Shown here one piece after another: positions 47,880-60,442 of a stretch of DNA of 64,000 nt. The DNA lies in the NCBI RefSeq assembly GCF_040712315.1, contig NC_134017.1, positions 2,882,001-2,946,000 of the forward strand, given 5' to 3'. The notes beneath the pieces are model-generated. The model was not told the origin of the DNA and made no database searches. It saw only the letters and a program-made list of their open reading frames with translations. Position numbers and translations under genes: made by a program. Origin of the DNA: Castanea sativa (Eukaryota; Streptophyta; Magnoliopsida; Fagales; Fagaceae). Each line of letters starts with the position of its first letter. Position 1 is the first letter of the stretch.

Positions 47880-50035
47880 GACTTATTACCCAAAAAAAAA
47901 CCCTTTTAAGATTACTAGCTAGCTTTAGTAGAAGTATGGGCTGCAACATTACAGTCTCTACTAGTCCAACAATATTTACAACTCAAACAGCTCTTAACTA
48001 ATTTCTAAACTATTTCTGATTAAGGTGGAGATGGACCAGTGCACTTACTTTCCCTTTGAACTCATAGGCGCTAGAGATTTGATACAAGTTTTTGCATCCC
48101 CTTCCACAATAATTTTCTCCCATTTTTCCTCAAGAGTAATTTGAAGAGTCCATAGAATAGTTGCTGCCTCGGATTGTAAAGGAAAGCACAACTCATGAAC
48201 TTTAGCTCGTACCTAAGTGACTTCTCCATTATCTCTAGCTACTACAACCAAGGCGGAAAACTCATGTGAGATTGCAGCATCTACATTCAACTTGATCCAA
48301 TCTGCTGTAGGAGGGCCCAGTGCTTCGCATTACCTTCCTCTTTGAATGGCTTTTCCCTTATCATTGCAAAAGCTAATTCTTGGAACCTATTTTCAGTGTT
48401 CTCGGCAGTAGCAATAATGTTAGCTTTGCCACCATTGTGTAGAATTTGATTTCTCAAGTTCCAAATAGAATCCGAGGTGAAGGTCATATATAAGGGCAGC
48501 TTGAGAATTTCTTCTTTGTCATGTTGTTGACTTGTTGTCCATACATCCCATGTTTTGAAGGTTCTGTCTCCACTTTGATGATATCTTTACAAGAGTTTAC
48601 TGGAGCATTATCTGATTTTAAACCTCACCTACTAGCAAACCATATTGGTCTAGCAATAGGGCATATAAAGAATAGGTGAGTAGGGATGGCAATGAGGCAG
48701 GGAGGGGCCGAAGGATGGGGTCTTCGTCCCCGCCACGCAAGGTTTTGTCTTGCCCTATCCCCACCCCGCCCCTTATGACGGGAAAAACTTTCTTATCCCA
48801 TCTCCGCCCCTTGGGGCCCCGCGAAGCCTTGTTCCACCCTGTAAAACTTTACTTTTTGTTAATTTTCCCTACAACTAGTATAATTTTTTTAATGAAACTT
48901 ATTTCATTAATAAAAATATAGTTGAAATTACAACTAAATTTATCCCATCAAATCAAATCAATTTTTAGAATAAATTGAATAACATATCCAATTGTATAAC
49001 AAGACAATCATAAATAAAAAATAAAAAAATCTCATAGTATTACACATAACAAAATAAAGGCAGAAAACCACATTGGGTAGAATAAAATAAGCTAATATTG
49101 ATATGTTTGTTTAATATAGTAGGGTTTTAGGATATAAAAATTTACAATTATAACACTTAGCAACGCAATACAAGGCGGGGGATGGAGAGGGGCGGGGCGG
49201 GGCGGGTCTAAAAAATCAAACCCCACCCCCGCCCCCCCCCGCCCTGCCCCACCCCATTGTACAGGGCTAAAATCTTGCCCCGTCCCCGCCCCACCACCTT
49301 TGCGGGCCGGGGAAAACCCATGCGGGGCGAAGTGAGGAGGGGCAGAGAAAAATTGTCATCCCTATAGGTGAGTATATGTTTTCACAGCGTTTTCACATAA
49401 AGGACAAAGATTATCATTAGATCCTAATCTTAACATCAGACTTTCCTTAGTTGGTAGTGAATTTGAACCAATTCTCCAAAGTAGCATCTTTACTCTCTCA
49501 TGTGGTTTTAAGCTCCAAATCTTCTGCCAAGGAACAGAGAGTGATAATGAGTTAGAAGTGTCCTCTTGTTCTACTCTATATGTAGATTTCACGGAGAATA
49601 CACCTTTAGAGTCTTTAACCCAAATTAGTTCACTAGGTTTTGGACTCAAAGGGATTGGAATGCTCAAAATGGCTTGAGCAGATTCTGGCTCAAACAACTC
49701 TTAGAGCATGGTTTCATTCCAGTGGTATAACTCATGATTTATAAGGTTCGAAACTATTAGTGGATTCTAGGTAGTGTTTATACTCTTTGGTTTTGTCTTG
49801 AACTCAAGAAACCAAGGTACCCACGAGTACAACCAAACATTTATGGACGCCCCATTACCAACCAAATAGCAAGCACCTTTTGATATTAACACTTTCGATT
49901 TTTCTATGACTTCCCAAATCGAAGAAGCTCTCTTAGGAGGGTCTTTTCTCAACCAGTCACTTCTCACCTTATATTTGCATCTTTGGACAATCATGCAAAA
50001 ACTGTAAATCAAAACCAAAACGACTTTCATTATAG
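47880..50035 (-). pseudogene. LINE ORF2 C-terminal fragment (zf-RVT plus RNase H), split by hAT-4
   Basis: Minus strand from 50030: SDWLRKDPPKRASSIWEVI and YLVGNGASINVWLYSWVP, the LINE segment before the zinc-binding RT domain. Then FEPESAQAILSIPIPLS, WVKDSKGVFSVKSTYR, LKPHERVKMLLWRIG and NLCPLCENAVKTYTHL, the zf-RVT region with its Cys pair. The trace is interrupted at 49364 and resumes at 48680 as FFICPIARPIWFAS. It continues to WNLRNQILHNGG and then RNase H text NVDAAISHEF, ARDNGE, EAATILWTLQ and IIVEGDAKTCI, with several stops. Reverse transcriptase proper is absent. Confidence 0.9.
48681..49364. mobile_element. Non-autonomous hAT element (hAT-4), GC-rich subterminal repeats
   Basis: Ends TAGGGATGGCAAT (48681) and ATTGTCATCCCTA (to 49364) match at 12 of 13 positions and are flanked by a perfect 8-bp duplication TAGGTGAG (48673-48680, 49365-49372). 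Both subterminal zones carry GGGGCGGGG/CCCCGCCCC arrays (48719-48840 and 49176-49335), while the centre is AT-rich. The 684-bp body is non-coding. Confidence 0.95.
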
Positions 50036-51834
50036 TTTTTATCTTTGACAGCTTTAGTTGAGAGAGAATTTATGGAAAAACAAAAATGTTCAATGACTCA
50101 TCATCCACAGTAGTGGTGCCAAATTTTTAACATTTTAACACCATAAAAAGTTACTTTATTTTTTATTTTTTTTACCTTCTTACATTCAATAACGGTAGTT
50201 TTATTTTAGCTTTTAACACAATAAAATAATACAAATACTACAATAAAATAATATTTCATTCAATTACCAAAACACAAACACAACCTAAAGTAGTGTGAAC
50301 GTATGGCGAACATTGGGAGAGACGCGGAGAGGTGGTGAGATAGTGAGACAAAAGTAGTGTGAACACAAAATAAAAATTTACCTTTTAACTACAATGCAGT
50401 GCATAGCTTGTGCACTGTAGCTATGGAACAAAAAAAATATAGATTTAACTCCACTATTGCATGTTATATTTTGATATTTAATGGTGCTAAAAATAACTAC
50501 TATTTAATACTACTATTGTTAGTACTCTTAGGTAGATATAACTTTGCTTTTCATGGATTTTTTTACTTGCACATGGCATCAAACATAGGCCCAATGGTCT
50601 CACAAGTGGTCCAAGCTCATTTGTTAGATTTTGGGTTGATCCAAAATTGACGTAAAATGATCCTTTTATCCTCAGCTGGTTGCTTCTTTCTTTAGTAAGC
50701 TTGTTCACTGGTGATGGAGGGAAACATTTCAATTCAACTTTGATGTTGTCCCAAACGTGGGCTGCGTTAGCTAGTGCTAATCAGGTGGGCCTTAATGTGC
50801 CAATCTCATCAATTGGTCTTGTGATTCTGATGCACATATGTATGGGCCTTGGTATTGAATTCTCGTGGTGCCTATTTAGGCTTTTCTCATGTGTTCATTC
50901 AGCCCAGGCATATAGGCCATGTTGGCTGTCCTCATGTCTCTCAATTTTGGTCATTCCTCTATGTCTTTTAAACCTACGCCTGGCCATGTTAGTGACCTTT
51001 TGGTTGAATTTGTTGACCCATTCTCTCTTTTAATTACAAGTGTTTGTAATCAACTGGGGCCAGATCTATGGGTTGGAAACTTGATCCATTAGTGAAGAAA
51101 AACCTCGTGGATCTTGAGGATTAATTTGGTGGGCCCATCTTGACCCAATTTCATGTGTTGGTTCTTCACGGGTAGTGGGATATTGCAATGGACCTTGAGC
51201 TGACTTTGTGGCCTTCGGGCTTATGCTAAATTTACTGTAACAGATGGCCCTCACTGAAACAAAGATTTTAAAATCACATGCTAGAAACTCAAACCAAGGT
51301 GTTTTGGGCAACAGTTTTCAGTATTTAAATAATATTACACGTATTTTTATATATTTTTTTACCTATATATATTTTTAAAAAATACAAATAACATTACTAG
51401 AACAACATTATCAAACGGCCCCTAAACTTCCTTAGCTTCACAGCTCACTCCTCCATGCTAGGTCATTTGAGAAGCTAGAGATGCCATGCTAAGCATGTCA
51501 AGTCTCCAAAATGTTTTTCCACTAGATAGCGTTTATTGCACATGCTAATACACACTATTTAAAACAACTAAAAACGTGACTTTAAATCATGGTTTTAAAC
51601 TTGAAAACGTGACTTAACGATTTTAAGTTGTTTTGAGTAAGGTGTGTTTACATTCTTATAAAAAGCAAATGACCATTCGTTGATTTTTTAAAATTTTTAT
51701 TTTTTTTGAAGTTGTATCATGTATGAATCTTGTAAAATTTTGTTTTTCTTTTTAAGATCAAATTAAATTAAATATTGGCCTGAGTGAATAAAGGCTGCAA
51801 GATGGCCATATCACCCTCTATGTCTTTGGCCTAA
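50036..51834. other. Intergenic region, unresolved repeat-like DNA
   Basis: 50560-51300 is less AT-rich and reads like decayed repeat or non-coding transposon DNA, but I cannot name it. Open frames at 50399-50650 and 50680-51033 lack domains. Confidence 0.5.
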
Positions 51835-52151
51835 GAGCAACCACATTAGCTCTTGTATAAGTGTGTATAATAAAAAAAAATGCTCAAATTTACACATTTT
51901 TTTTTTATCAAAAACAGTCCATATCAGCTCATGCATAACTGTCTATATTTTACATGCTCCTTCAAATTGCTACAGTACCGTGTAAATTTACACGGGTATT
52001 GTAGCTCGGTTATCCAATTTTTTAATAATTTCCAGTTCGCTCGTTTTTTTCTCTCTCTTCTCCCAGTTAATTGCTCATCCCCACGCACAAACACATCCAC
52101 ACAAATACACTTGCTAAAAAAAAAAGAAAAAAAGACAGAGATACACAAACA

Positions 52152-52569
52152 CGGAGCTCGTGGATCGTGGATGGTGGATCGGAGCTCGGGACGGAGTGTT
52201 GATGGTGGATCGGAGTGTGGATTGTGGGTCGGAGCTCGGATCGGAGCTGTGGATGGTGGATCGGAGCTCGGATCAGAGTGTGGATGATGGATCGGAGTGT
52301 GGATCGTGGGTCAGAACTTGGATCGGAGCTGTGGATGGTGGATCGGAGCTCAGATCGAAGTGTGGATGGTGGATTGGAGTGTGGATCGTGAGTCGGAGCT
52401 CAGATCGGAGCTGTGGATGGTGGATCGGAGCTCAGATCGGAGCTCATGGCTCGGATCTGTGGTGGATCGTCGGATCGGAGCTCGTGGCTCGGAGCTGTGG
52501 TGGATCGTCGGATTGGAGCTTGTTGGAGCTGTGGTGGATTGTTGGTCGGAGCTCGTCGGAGCTGTGGTC
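52152..52569. repeat. Degenerate minisatellite of GGATCGGAGCT units
   Basis: Roughly a dozen irregular higher-order units combining GTGGATGGTGGATCGGAGCT and CAGATCGGAGTGTGGAT. All three frames are open for long stretches only because the repeat lacks stops; the apparent Ser/Asp/Gly-rich peptides are not a gene. Confidence 0.9.
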
Positions 52570-52580
52570 TAGAAAATGGG

Positions 52581-52583
<3 letters not shown>

Positions 52584-52619
<36 letters not shown>
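52584..52619. repeat. (AG)n microsatellite
   Basis: About 18 units directly after the minisatellite, inside the Harbinger-type element. Confidence 0.97.
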
Positions 52620-52620
<1 letters not shown>

Positions 52621-52970
52621 AATTTCAAATGGGTAGAAAAAGAATGAGGCGGGTATGTATATAGGTAGTTAAAAGAGAAATAATAAAAAATTTGATAAAG
52701 TTGATTATTTAATTAAAAGATGGGTTAGAATAGATGAACTGATGTAAGTATTTTGTAAAAGTAATAGTGTAAAATAGAAAAGGTAGATTTTTTATGTAAA
52801 ATAAAAGAAATTTTTAAAAGAGTTAATGTGGTTGCTCTAAACTCGAAAATTTCTTTTCCCTTATTTTTTGAGTCAGTTTTCTACAAGAGAAATGAGATCT
52901 TTGCTCAAATGAACAAACTTCAAGTTCCAAGTTCCAACTCATTGCCAGAATTGCTATATATTCTATGGAG

Positions 52971-52995
52971 TATTATTATTATTATTATTATTATT
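52971..52995. repeat. (ATT)n microsatellite
   Basis: About eight ATT units. Confidence 0.9.
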
Positions 52996-54632
52996 TTGCT
53001 GACAATTTTTTATTTATCATTTTCAAGTCAACCTGACCACTACAGCTGGAAATATATGAAAATGAATATATAAAATATAAAAAGTTGGAAATCTAAACCT
53101 GGCACACAATTGTAACCCACTGTAACTCTGAGATTAGAATTACGGATACAATAATAATCCGTACACTTATTATCATTTTCCCATGCTAACACGTTGAACC
53201 AGGACGTGTATTCGGCACTGCAATCATTATAAATAGAAGTTTCATCATGAAAACAAATAAAGGGTTAATATTTTATGTTTTGTTTTGTTCTTTTGTGCCA
53301 CAAATTTCTAGGCTCACCAAAAATCCTGTCATATTCCACATCTAAAAGCTACGTTATATTCATAAACAAAATCTTATTAGACACTGGCTTGTACAGTTGT
53401 ACCCCATTCGATGTATGATTTTTTTTTAATATATTGATTTTAGTTTTAATAGAAATACATGAATAATCAAATTAATAATACAGTTTATGTAATAGCCTTT
53501 GAGAATAAGTGGCGTGTACATGAAAATAATAAACAAATGCTTACTTTAAAGTTTAAACACTTCTATGCTTTTTACAGTAGAACTTTCTCTTAGTTTCAAT
53601 TTTTATATATAATTTAAGATTGAAACTTAATTATAGGGAAAGTATATGAACATTCAATGAAATTGATATGAGTGTCCAATTATGTTTATTTAAACTCATT
53701 TGTTTTTGTCAGTATTATTCTTTAATATATATATATATATATAGTGTGTGTGGATTAAAGTAGGGTTCATTTGGTATATCGAGCCTAACTTTTATTTTTC
53801 CTTAAAATCAAATTTTCAGTGTTTAGTATAGAAAAGGTTTAAAAAGAAAAAAGCATTATGGATTTTTTTGTTAAAGTATCATCTTTTCCAGAAGTGTTTA
53901 TTTTTGTTATTTAAAATTTTAAAAAGCTCAATTTTTTTTTTAAAAAAATAAACCATGTTAAACGCAATCTTATATATATTTTGGAAATAACGCAATCATA
54001 TATTTTATAAGGTTTTATTAACACCTACTCTTAGGACATACATTAATAAATCAATTTAAGAAACTTTTTATAAAATAATGAACCCTATTTTATAACAACT
54101 TCTTCCTTCTTTAGTAATTAAATTGTACATCTGTCCTATATTAAATAAAATAAAAATTGTACATCTATAATCTATTACATTTGTGGCTGTGTAGCACTAG
54201 CACAAGATTTTACTTCACGTTCTTGCAATGTGTGCAGCAAAGAAAATAGAAATGACAGCAAAATGTTGAGTTTCTCCAAATCCACCCTGCACCACTCGTG
54301 CAACTCTGAATTTAAAAAACAAATGTACCCTGGCCAATAAGATTGTTATAAAATGTTTCTCTCTTCTCTAGATCGTTCTTAATTTGATAATTAATAACAA
54401 GCTGTACTTGTACTCTTGGCATATTCCAATCCACCATACACTAGCTTCCAAAACATAAACAATATTTAATGAGAAAAAGAGATTGATGATATGGTGTATT
54501 TAAATCTTATGCCAGCTTAAAATAAGTGTCTTTTATACAATTTTTTATTTAATTTTTGGTACATTAATGGGGAGGGGGAATTCGAACCAAGATGTAATGG
54601 TTCAATATGTACTCAACTACAAAATTCTTGAG

Positions 54633-55030
54633 AGTGTCTTATAACTTTTATTTTTATAAATAATGATATAATTTAGATCGTTTTGAGTATTTAACTGTTT
54701 CCTCTAGTGTATGTAATCTCTTTATTTGCCTGTTTCATGACTTCAAGATATTGACAAGAAATTTTTAACTCAAGATCTCATAAATAATATGAGGCCATAA
54801 AAATCACTTAGCAAGCACCTTGTGTCTTATAACCTTTATTTTATTTTATTTTTATAAAGAATGATATAATTCAGATATTTTTGAGTATTTCATTATTTTT
54901 TCTAGTATATACAGTCTCCTTATTTGCCTGTTTCATGACTCTAAGATACTGATAAAAAATTTCTAATTCAAGATCTCTTGAATATTATGAGATCTTAAGA
55001 ACCACTTAGCGAGCGCCGTGTGTCTTATAA
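54633..55030. repeat. Tandem duplication, ~197-bp unit
   Basis: Two copies, about 54633-54828 and 54829-55030, share GTGTCTTATAAC, AATGATATAATT, TTTATTTGCCTGTTTCATGA and ACTTAGC(A/G)AGC. Confidence 0.85.
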
Positions 55031-58000
55031 CTTTTAAATACTACTGATTTGTTCATTTTAAATTGATATATAATGTTTGATTATTTTATACTATACGAAG
55101 ATAATGTTTGATTATTCTTGATGCAAATTATATACGTATATGCAAGCATGCATGCACGTGAATGTCGGCCTATTTTGTCAGTTGATCGGTTGACTTCATT
55201 AAATTCGTCATTTGAATAATTGAATCTAATATTAGTTTTTTTTTAATTATTTAAATTTATGTTGTATTTGTATCTGGCCGAGGCAACAGAGGTAAACATG
55301 AATATCTGCTAAATATTCGCTAATTAATCTTTTAGTAGAGGAATTAATTTCTCATTAATTTAGGTTAAGCCAGCAGATTACGCTTATGCCTAGCTGGCCT
55401 TAATATGAACCACTTTATTGAAAAATGCACATCTTTTTCCATAAAATAAAAATTCACATCTCTTTCTCTGTTAAAAGGAATTGGGAAATGGGAATCCTGG
55501 AAATTTTTAGATTCAAGCATTGCCTCTGTTTCTTTTTTCAATGTTTTTCTGAGAGATTCAAACATAGCCTGCTAGAAAGTACACAGAAAGGTGGGGGGAA
55601 AAGAGAGAAAGGAATATACATGCGCATATATCACCAAAAAAACACATACAAAAGAAGATTCATGACAACTTTCATATTACTTTATGGGATGTACTTTTTA
55701 CTTGATGGCTTTTCAATATCACCAAGTAGTGTATATTTATTTATATTTTACATTACTACTGCAATATGTCTATATTTTACGTTACTATCATTTTTATTGA
55801 AACATATCTAATTGTATTACCCTCAATTTTGTTAGCAAACAACACCCTTTAGGACATTCTTTCTTTTTTAGATTAAAATTTTAACTAAAAAAATTCATGA
55901 GATACATTATCTAATATCTTGTTAATTGATGAGTAATATTTAAAATAAGAAATTAAATTTTTAAATGGATGCTAAGATATATAGATATGATAAGATTTGA
56001 ATCTATTGTTCCCCTTCATGAGGATTGGATCCAAAAGGCTTAAGCCTATGAGTTTGGGTTTAATTATTTTATATTAATCACTCCCTTTTATTATTTTTAT
56101 TCAATGTGGAACTTTATTCATACTTTTTTTTTCCTTTTAAAAACAAACACACACACATAAAAGGAAGAGAAAAATGGGTTCTAAAAAACCATAGTAGAAC
56201 TTTACTTACACATGTATACCTAATAATTACTTTTTTTTTATATATAAATAATTTCATAGTTACAATAATAATATATAAATTCATATTTGAATTCATTTCC
56301 TTTTATTCGAAACAAATTTTTTTTTTTTTTTACTAATTAAACTAACGGAAACTCTCACATTGATTTGAGTGTTGAACTTTGAAGATTTAACTAAATTAAA
56401 AACACTAATAATATTACATATTTGAAATAACATCTTATACTTCATCATTCATTTTAACTCCACATATTATTATGTTAATAGAAATTCAATTATTTTCTTG
56501 CTAGATCACTATGTGGCTTTAGAGTTAAGAGTTAGGAGACTTGGACGTGGCATATAACCCCTTATAAAGTAAGGTGGCCTGATTAGACATGCAATATAAA
56601 CCCTTTTTAATAAGGTGGCTTGGTTGTATCCTCCAAAACTAATAAAAAAAATAAATAAATAGACAAGGTATGGAGGCCTGGTTGGACCAATCAAATTTCG
56701 AAATAGTTCAAGTCTTTCAAAAGATGCCTTGTCTTTCCAATAGATAAAAAAAAAAAAAAAAAATCAGTACGTTACTGTTGAAGTCTAATGGACACAAAGT
56801 ATACACCGTTCAACTCCCAACAAGAAAATTAGAATAAGTGTATATGTAACGTTGCTTTCATTTATTTACCTTAGAATTAGTTTACATTTTAATTGGTTGA
56901 GTGCTTGTCAATGTCTCTTAAATTAAGATACTTCTCTTGAATTTTTTTTTTTTTTAGGAAGTACTTCTCTTGATTTTAGTTAGCCTAATTGAAAAAGTTT
57001 TTTGTTGTCAATCTTGAAGGTGGATCATTGATTGGAATTCGATTGTTACTATAAAAAAGAATTAGAATACTTATTGAAAAAGAAAAAAAAATAACCATGA
57101 AAAAAAATTTATATTAAGAGAGAGATATAATATATTTCTATCTCTCTCTCTTCTAAGTTTTAGCACTTAGGTTGGTTTCAGTTAATTTTGATTATGATAT
57201 TGAAGCATGTCTGCATGTGTGTGTATATAATAATCACTCTACAAATACAGTCATTTCATAATCATAATTATTTGATAATTTTGGTAAGTATGAAAAACAA
57301 TGAGTTCAAATTTGGCAAGGATGGAGTGCAAAACTCATGTTTTACACTATCTAATAAGAAATTGTCACATCAATTTTTTACTCAAAATTCAATATATCCT
57401 ACCACACATAATAACATCTCAATAAACTCAAGTTAGATTTTCAAATGGATATTAGAATTAATTTGAGGGGTAAAATTTGTACTTTACACCACATCCTTAT
57501 TGAATTTAATTTCAAAAGCAATTACTTCATCTAAGACTATGTATAATGTATCTTGCTTGTTTCCACGTAAAATTACTTATTTTGACACATACAAAACATT
57601 ACTTCTTCTTCTTCTTTTTTATCTTTTAATAAATTTGAAGTTTATTTACATATATTTGTCATTATTTAAGATCAAAAAATGCTAAGGTAGTACTCATTCT
57701 TCTTTTTAAAAAAAAAGAAAAAAAAAAGAAAAGAAATTTATAGACAACATTGCACTCATGGTGAACAAGTAACGTGGTTTACCATTCCATTAAACAACTT
57801 CTAACTATTTAAAATTACTAAGTCAGAAATTTTTTTAAAACAGAAACTGACTAACTTAGTAATTTTAAACAAACGAAAGTCTTTTAGTGGAACAACAAAC
57901 AAGTGACGTAATCCACCATAAAAACCATATAATTTCTCGTCATTTTCAGAGTGCTGTATTTTAAGTCATTCCCTATATTCTCGTGTTTGTGTGTGCTCTT

Positions 58001-58393
58001 AAGAGGGAGAGATCATAATAAAAATTTTATATATTCCTTTTTAAAAAAATTAAAATCACGTTCTCTTATAAATTACAAAACATTTGTTTTAAGTTTACTA
58101 TAAAATGAATGAGGTGTTACTACAGATTCTCTCATTGTCTCTAGAAACACGTTGTTTTTACCGTAAGTAGAAAAACATTAACAGTTATCAGTTTTCAACC
58201 AACCAAACACAAACACACTACACACAAACACAAAGTCATTAAGTCAAAAATTGCGATGAAGTCAATCAATCCTCCCACTCCTCTGATTTCGTTAATACAA
58301 TTCACACCCACAGTAGTCTCTCCAAAAATCCACACTCCAAGACAAAACACACACACACAGTCAATCACACACCCTAAACCCATTATTCAAATC

Positions 58394-58419
58394 CTCTCTC
58401 TCTCTCTCTCTCTCTCTCT
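58394..58419. repeat. (CT)n run in EXO70 5' leader
   Basis: About 13 CT units, 82 bp upstream of the EXO70 ATG; CT-rich leaders are common near plant transcription starts. Confidence 0.9.
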
Positions 58420-58501
58420 AAATATCTCCACCACCATATCCCAAAACCAAAAACCAAAAACCCTCTCTTTTTCACTATAAGATTTTGATTTTGATTTTTT
58501 A

Positions 58502-60442
58502 ATGGAGCCACCGGAGGATAAACGAACGCCGTTGGATGAAGCGGAGGGGATAATCCTACGGTGGGACTCAACCGCATCGGAAGAAGCCAGAGACAAAATG
58601 ATCTTCGATTCTGATCGCAACGAAGTCGATCGTTACTTACAAGCCGTCGATGAAATCCAACGGTCGCTATCTTCCGCCACCATCAACAGCAACGACGAGA
58701 GGAGCAGCAGGAGCAGTAACAGCGACGAGAGCAGTTTGAACTCGACGATTCAGATCGCCATGGCTCGGCTTGAGGACGAGTTTCGTAACATTCTGCTGAG
58801 TCACACCGCTCCTCTCGAAACCGAGTCGATTTCGTTAGGCTCCGATCCGAGCTCGTCGACTCACTCTCACGGTCAAGTCGACGATCACGAGGACGAGGGG
58901 AGCGTGCACGACCAGGGTTTGAATTTGAACTTGAATTTGAGCTTGAAGCTCGCTCAGCAGCGTGAAGAGCGCGATGAAGCCGAAGGAGAAGGTGGAGATT
59001 CGGTCGCTGATGGTGCTAGTAGCAGTAGATCGAGTTACCGATCTACTAGCAGTATCCGCGAGATCGATTTGGTGCCGTCCGATGCGATCTACGATCTGCG
59101 GTGCATCGCGGAGAGGATGATCGCCGCCGGTTACTTGCGGGAGTGTATTCAGGTGTACGGCAGCGTTCGGAAGTCGGCGGTGGACGCGAGCTTCCGGCGG
59201 CTCGGGATCGAGAAGCTGAGCATCGGCGACGTGCAGAGGCTGGAGTGGGATCAGCTCGAAGCGAAGATCCGGCGGTGGATTCACGCCGCGAAGGTTTGCG
59301 TTAGGGTTTTGTTCGCGAGCGAGAAGAAGCTCTGCGAGCAAATCTTCGAGAACTTGGGAACCGATATCGACGACGCGTGCTTCGTCGAGACCGTGAAAGG
59401 TCCGGCGATTCAGCTGTTCAATCTCTTCGAAGCGATCAGTATCAGCCGCCGATCGCCGGAGAAGCTGTTCAAGATTCTGGACCTACACGACGCTCTGATG
59501 GTTTTGATTCCAGACATCGATATCGTGTTCGAAGCGAAAACTTCCGAGTCGATTCGGATTCAAGCGGCGGAGATTCTGTCTCGGCTCGCCGAGGCGGCGA
59601 GGGGGATCTTATCGGAGTTCGAAAACGCGGTTCTTCGCGAGCCGTCTAGGGTTCCGGTGCCCGGCGGAACGATACACCCGCTGACGAGGTATGTGATGAA
59701 TTACATAAGCTTGATTTCGGATTATAAGCAAACTTTGATCGAACTTATCGTGTCAAAACCGGCGACCGGAACCCGATACGGGAGTGATCCGACGACTCCT
59801 GATATGGAGTTTGCTGATGAGTTGGAAGGGAAGACTCCTCTGGCATTGCATTTGATTTGGGTGATTGTGATTTTGCAATTTAATTTGGATGGAAAGTCTA
59901 AGCATTACAAAGATACTTCATTGGCACATTTGTTTATGATGAACAATGTGCATTACATTGTGCAAAAGGTGAAAGGGTCACCCGAGTTGAGAGAAATGAT
60001 TGGGGATGATTATCTGAAGAAGCTAACCGGGAAGTTTAGGCAGGCCGCGACGAATTATCAGAGGGCTACTTGGGTTAGGGTGTTGTATTGTTTGAGAGAT
60101 GAAGGGTTACATGTGAGTGGGAGTTTTTCATCTGGGGTGTCAAAGAGTGCATTGAGAGAGAGGTTTAAGTCGTTTAATGCTATGTTTGAGGATGTTCATA
60201 GGAATCAGGCGACGTGGTTGGTGCCCGATGCTCAGCTTAGGGAGGAGCTGAGGATATCTATATCGGAGAAGTTACTTCCGGCTTATAGGTCGTTTCTGGG
60301 GCGATTCAGGGCCCATATTGAGAGTGGAAAGCACCCGGAGAATTACATCAAGTACTCGGTTGATGATTTGGAGACTGCTGTTTTGGATTTCTTCGAGGGG
60401 TACCCTGTATCCCAGCACATAAGGAGGAGATCCAGCTCATGA
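58502..60442 (+). CDS. EXO70D: EXO70 exocyst subunit, probably EXO70D subgroup, intronless, 646 aa
   Basis: A single uninterrupted frame. The start ATG at 58502 is preceded by a C/T-rich leader and a stop-rich frame. The N-terminus (MEPPEDKRTPLDEAEGIIL, then RWDSTASEEARDKMIF and EVDRYLQAVDEIQRSL) fits my memory of EXO70D and not of EXO70A, B, E, F, G or H. Residues about 60-190 form a Ser/Asp/Glu-rich linker. The helical Exo70 domain (PF03081) covers about 250-630, ending NYIKYSVDDLETAVLDFFEG and a basic RRRSSS tail of the kind used for membrane phosphoinositide contact. EXO70 proteins tether secretory vesicles at the plasma membrane as part of exocyst; EXO70D members have also been linked to selective autophagy of cytokinin response regulators. 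Lack of introns is normal for non-A EXO70s. The first ~1.2 kb is strikingly CpG-rich, the last third is not. Confidence 0.95.
   Translation: MEPPEDKRTPLDEAEGIILRWDSTASEEARDKMIFDSDRNEVDRYLQAVDEIQRSLSSATINSNDERSSRSSNSDESSLNSTIQIAMARLEDEFRNILLSHTAPLETESISLGSDPSSSTHSHGQVDDHEDEGSVHDQGLNLNLNLSLKLAQQREERDEAEGEGGDSVADGASSSRSSYRSTSSIREIDLVPSDAIYDLRCIAERMIAAGYLRECIQVYGSVRKSAVDASFRRLGIEKLSIGDVQRLEWDQLEAKIRRWIHAAKVCVRVLFASEKKLCEQIFENLGTDIDDACFVETVKGPAIQLFNLFEAISISRRSPEKLFKILDLHDALMVLIPDIDIVFEAKTSESIRIQAAEILSRLAEAARGILSEFENAVLREPSRVPVPGGTIHPLTRYVMNYISLISDYKQTLIELIVSKPATGTRYGSDPTTPDMEFADELEGKTPLALHLIWVIVILQFNLDGKSKHYKDTSLAHLFMMNNVHYIVQKVKGSPELREMIGDDYLKKLTGKFRQAATNYQRATWVRVLYCLRDEGLHVSGSFSSGVSKSALRERFKSFNAMFEDVHRNQATWLVPDAQLREELRISISEKLLPAYRSFLGRFRAHIESGKHPENYIKYSVDDLETAVLDFFEGYPVSQHIRRRSSS

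Larger units (their letters stand above)
51835..52837. mobile_element. PIF/Harbinger-type (Tourist-like) element with internal minisatellite
   Basis: Termini GAGCAACCACATTAGCTCTT (51835) and the complement of the right end, GAGCAACCACATTAACTCTT, match at 19 of 20. They are flanked by the 3-bp duplication TAA (51832-51834, 52838-52840), the PIF/Harbinger target preference. At 1003 bp it is longer than a normal Tourist MITE because of an expanded minisatellite and a (GA)n run. No transposase frame. Confidence 0.9.
52841..58393. other. AT-rich intergenic region upstream of EXO70
   Basis: No gene supported. Holds a tandem duplication (54633-55030), short (TA)n at about 53727-53743, an isolated CACGTG at 55155, and homopolymers. 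Frames at 55425-55811 and elsewhere are low complexity. Confidence 0.6.

Noticed and set aside
52160..52664. Overlapping Ser/Gly/Asp-rich open frames
   Set aside because: They are translations of a stop-free minisatellite inside a Harbinger-type element, open in several frames at once.
58835..59649. Long antisense and shifted frames within EXO70
   Set aside because: Shadows caused by the CpG-rich coding sequence; the plus-strand EXO70 frame explains the region.
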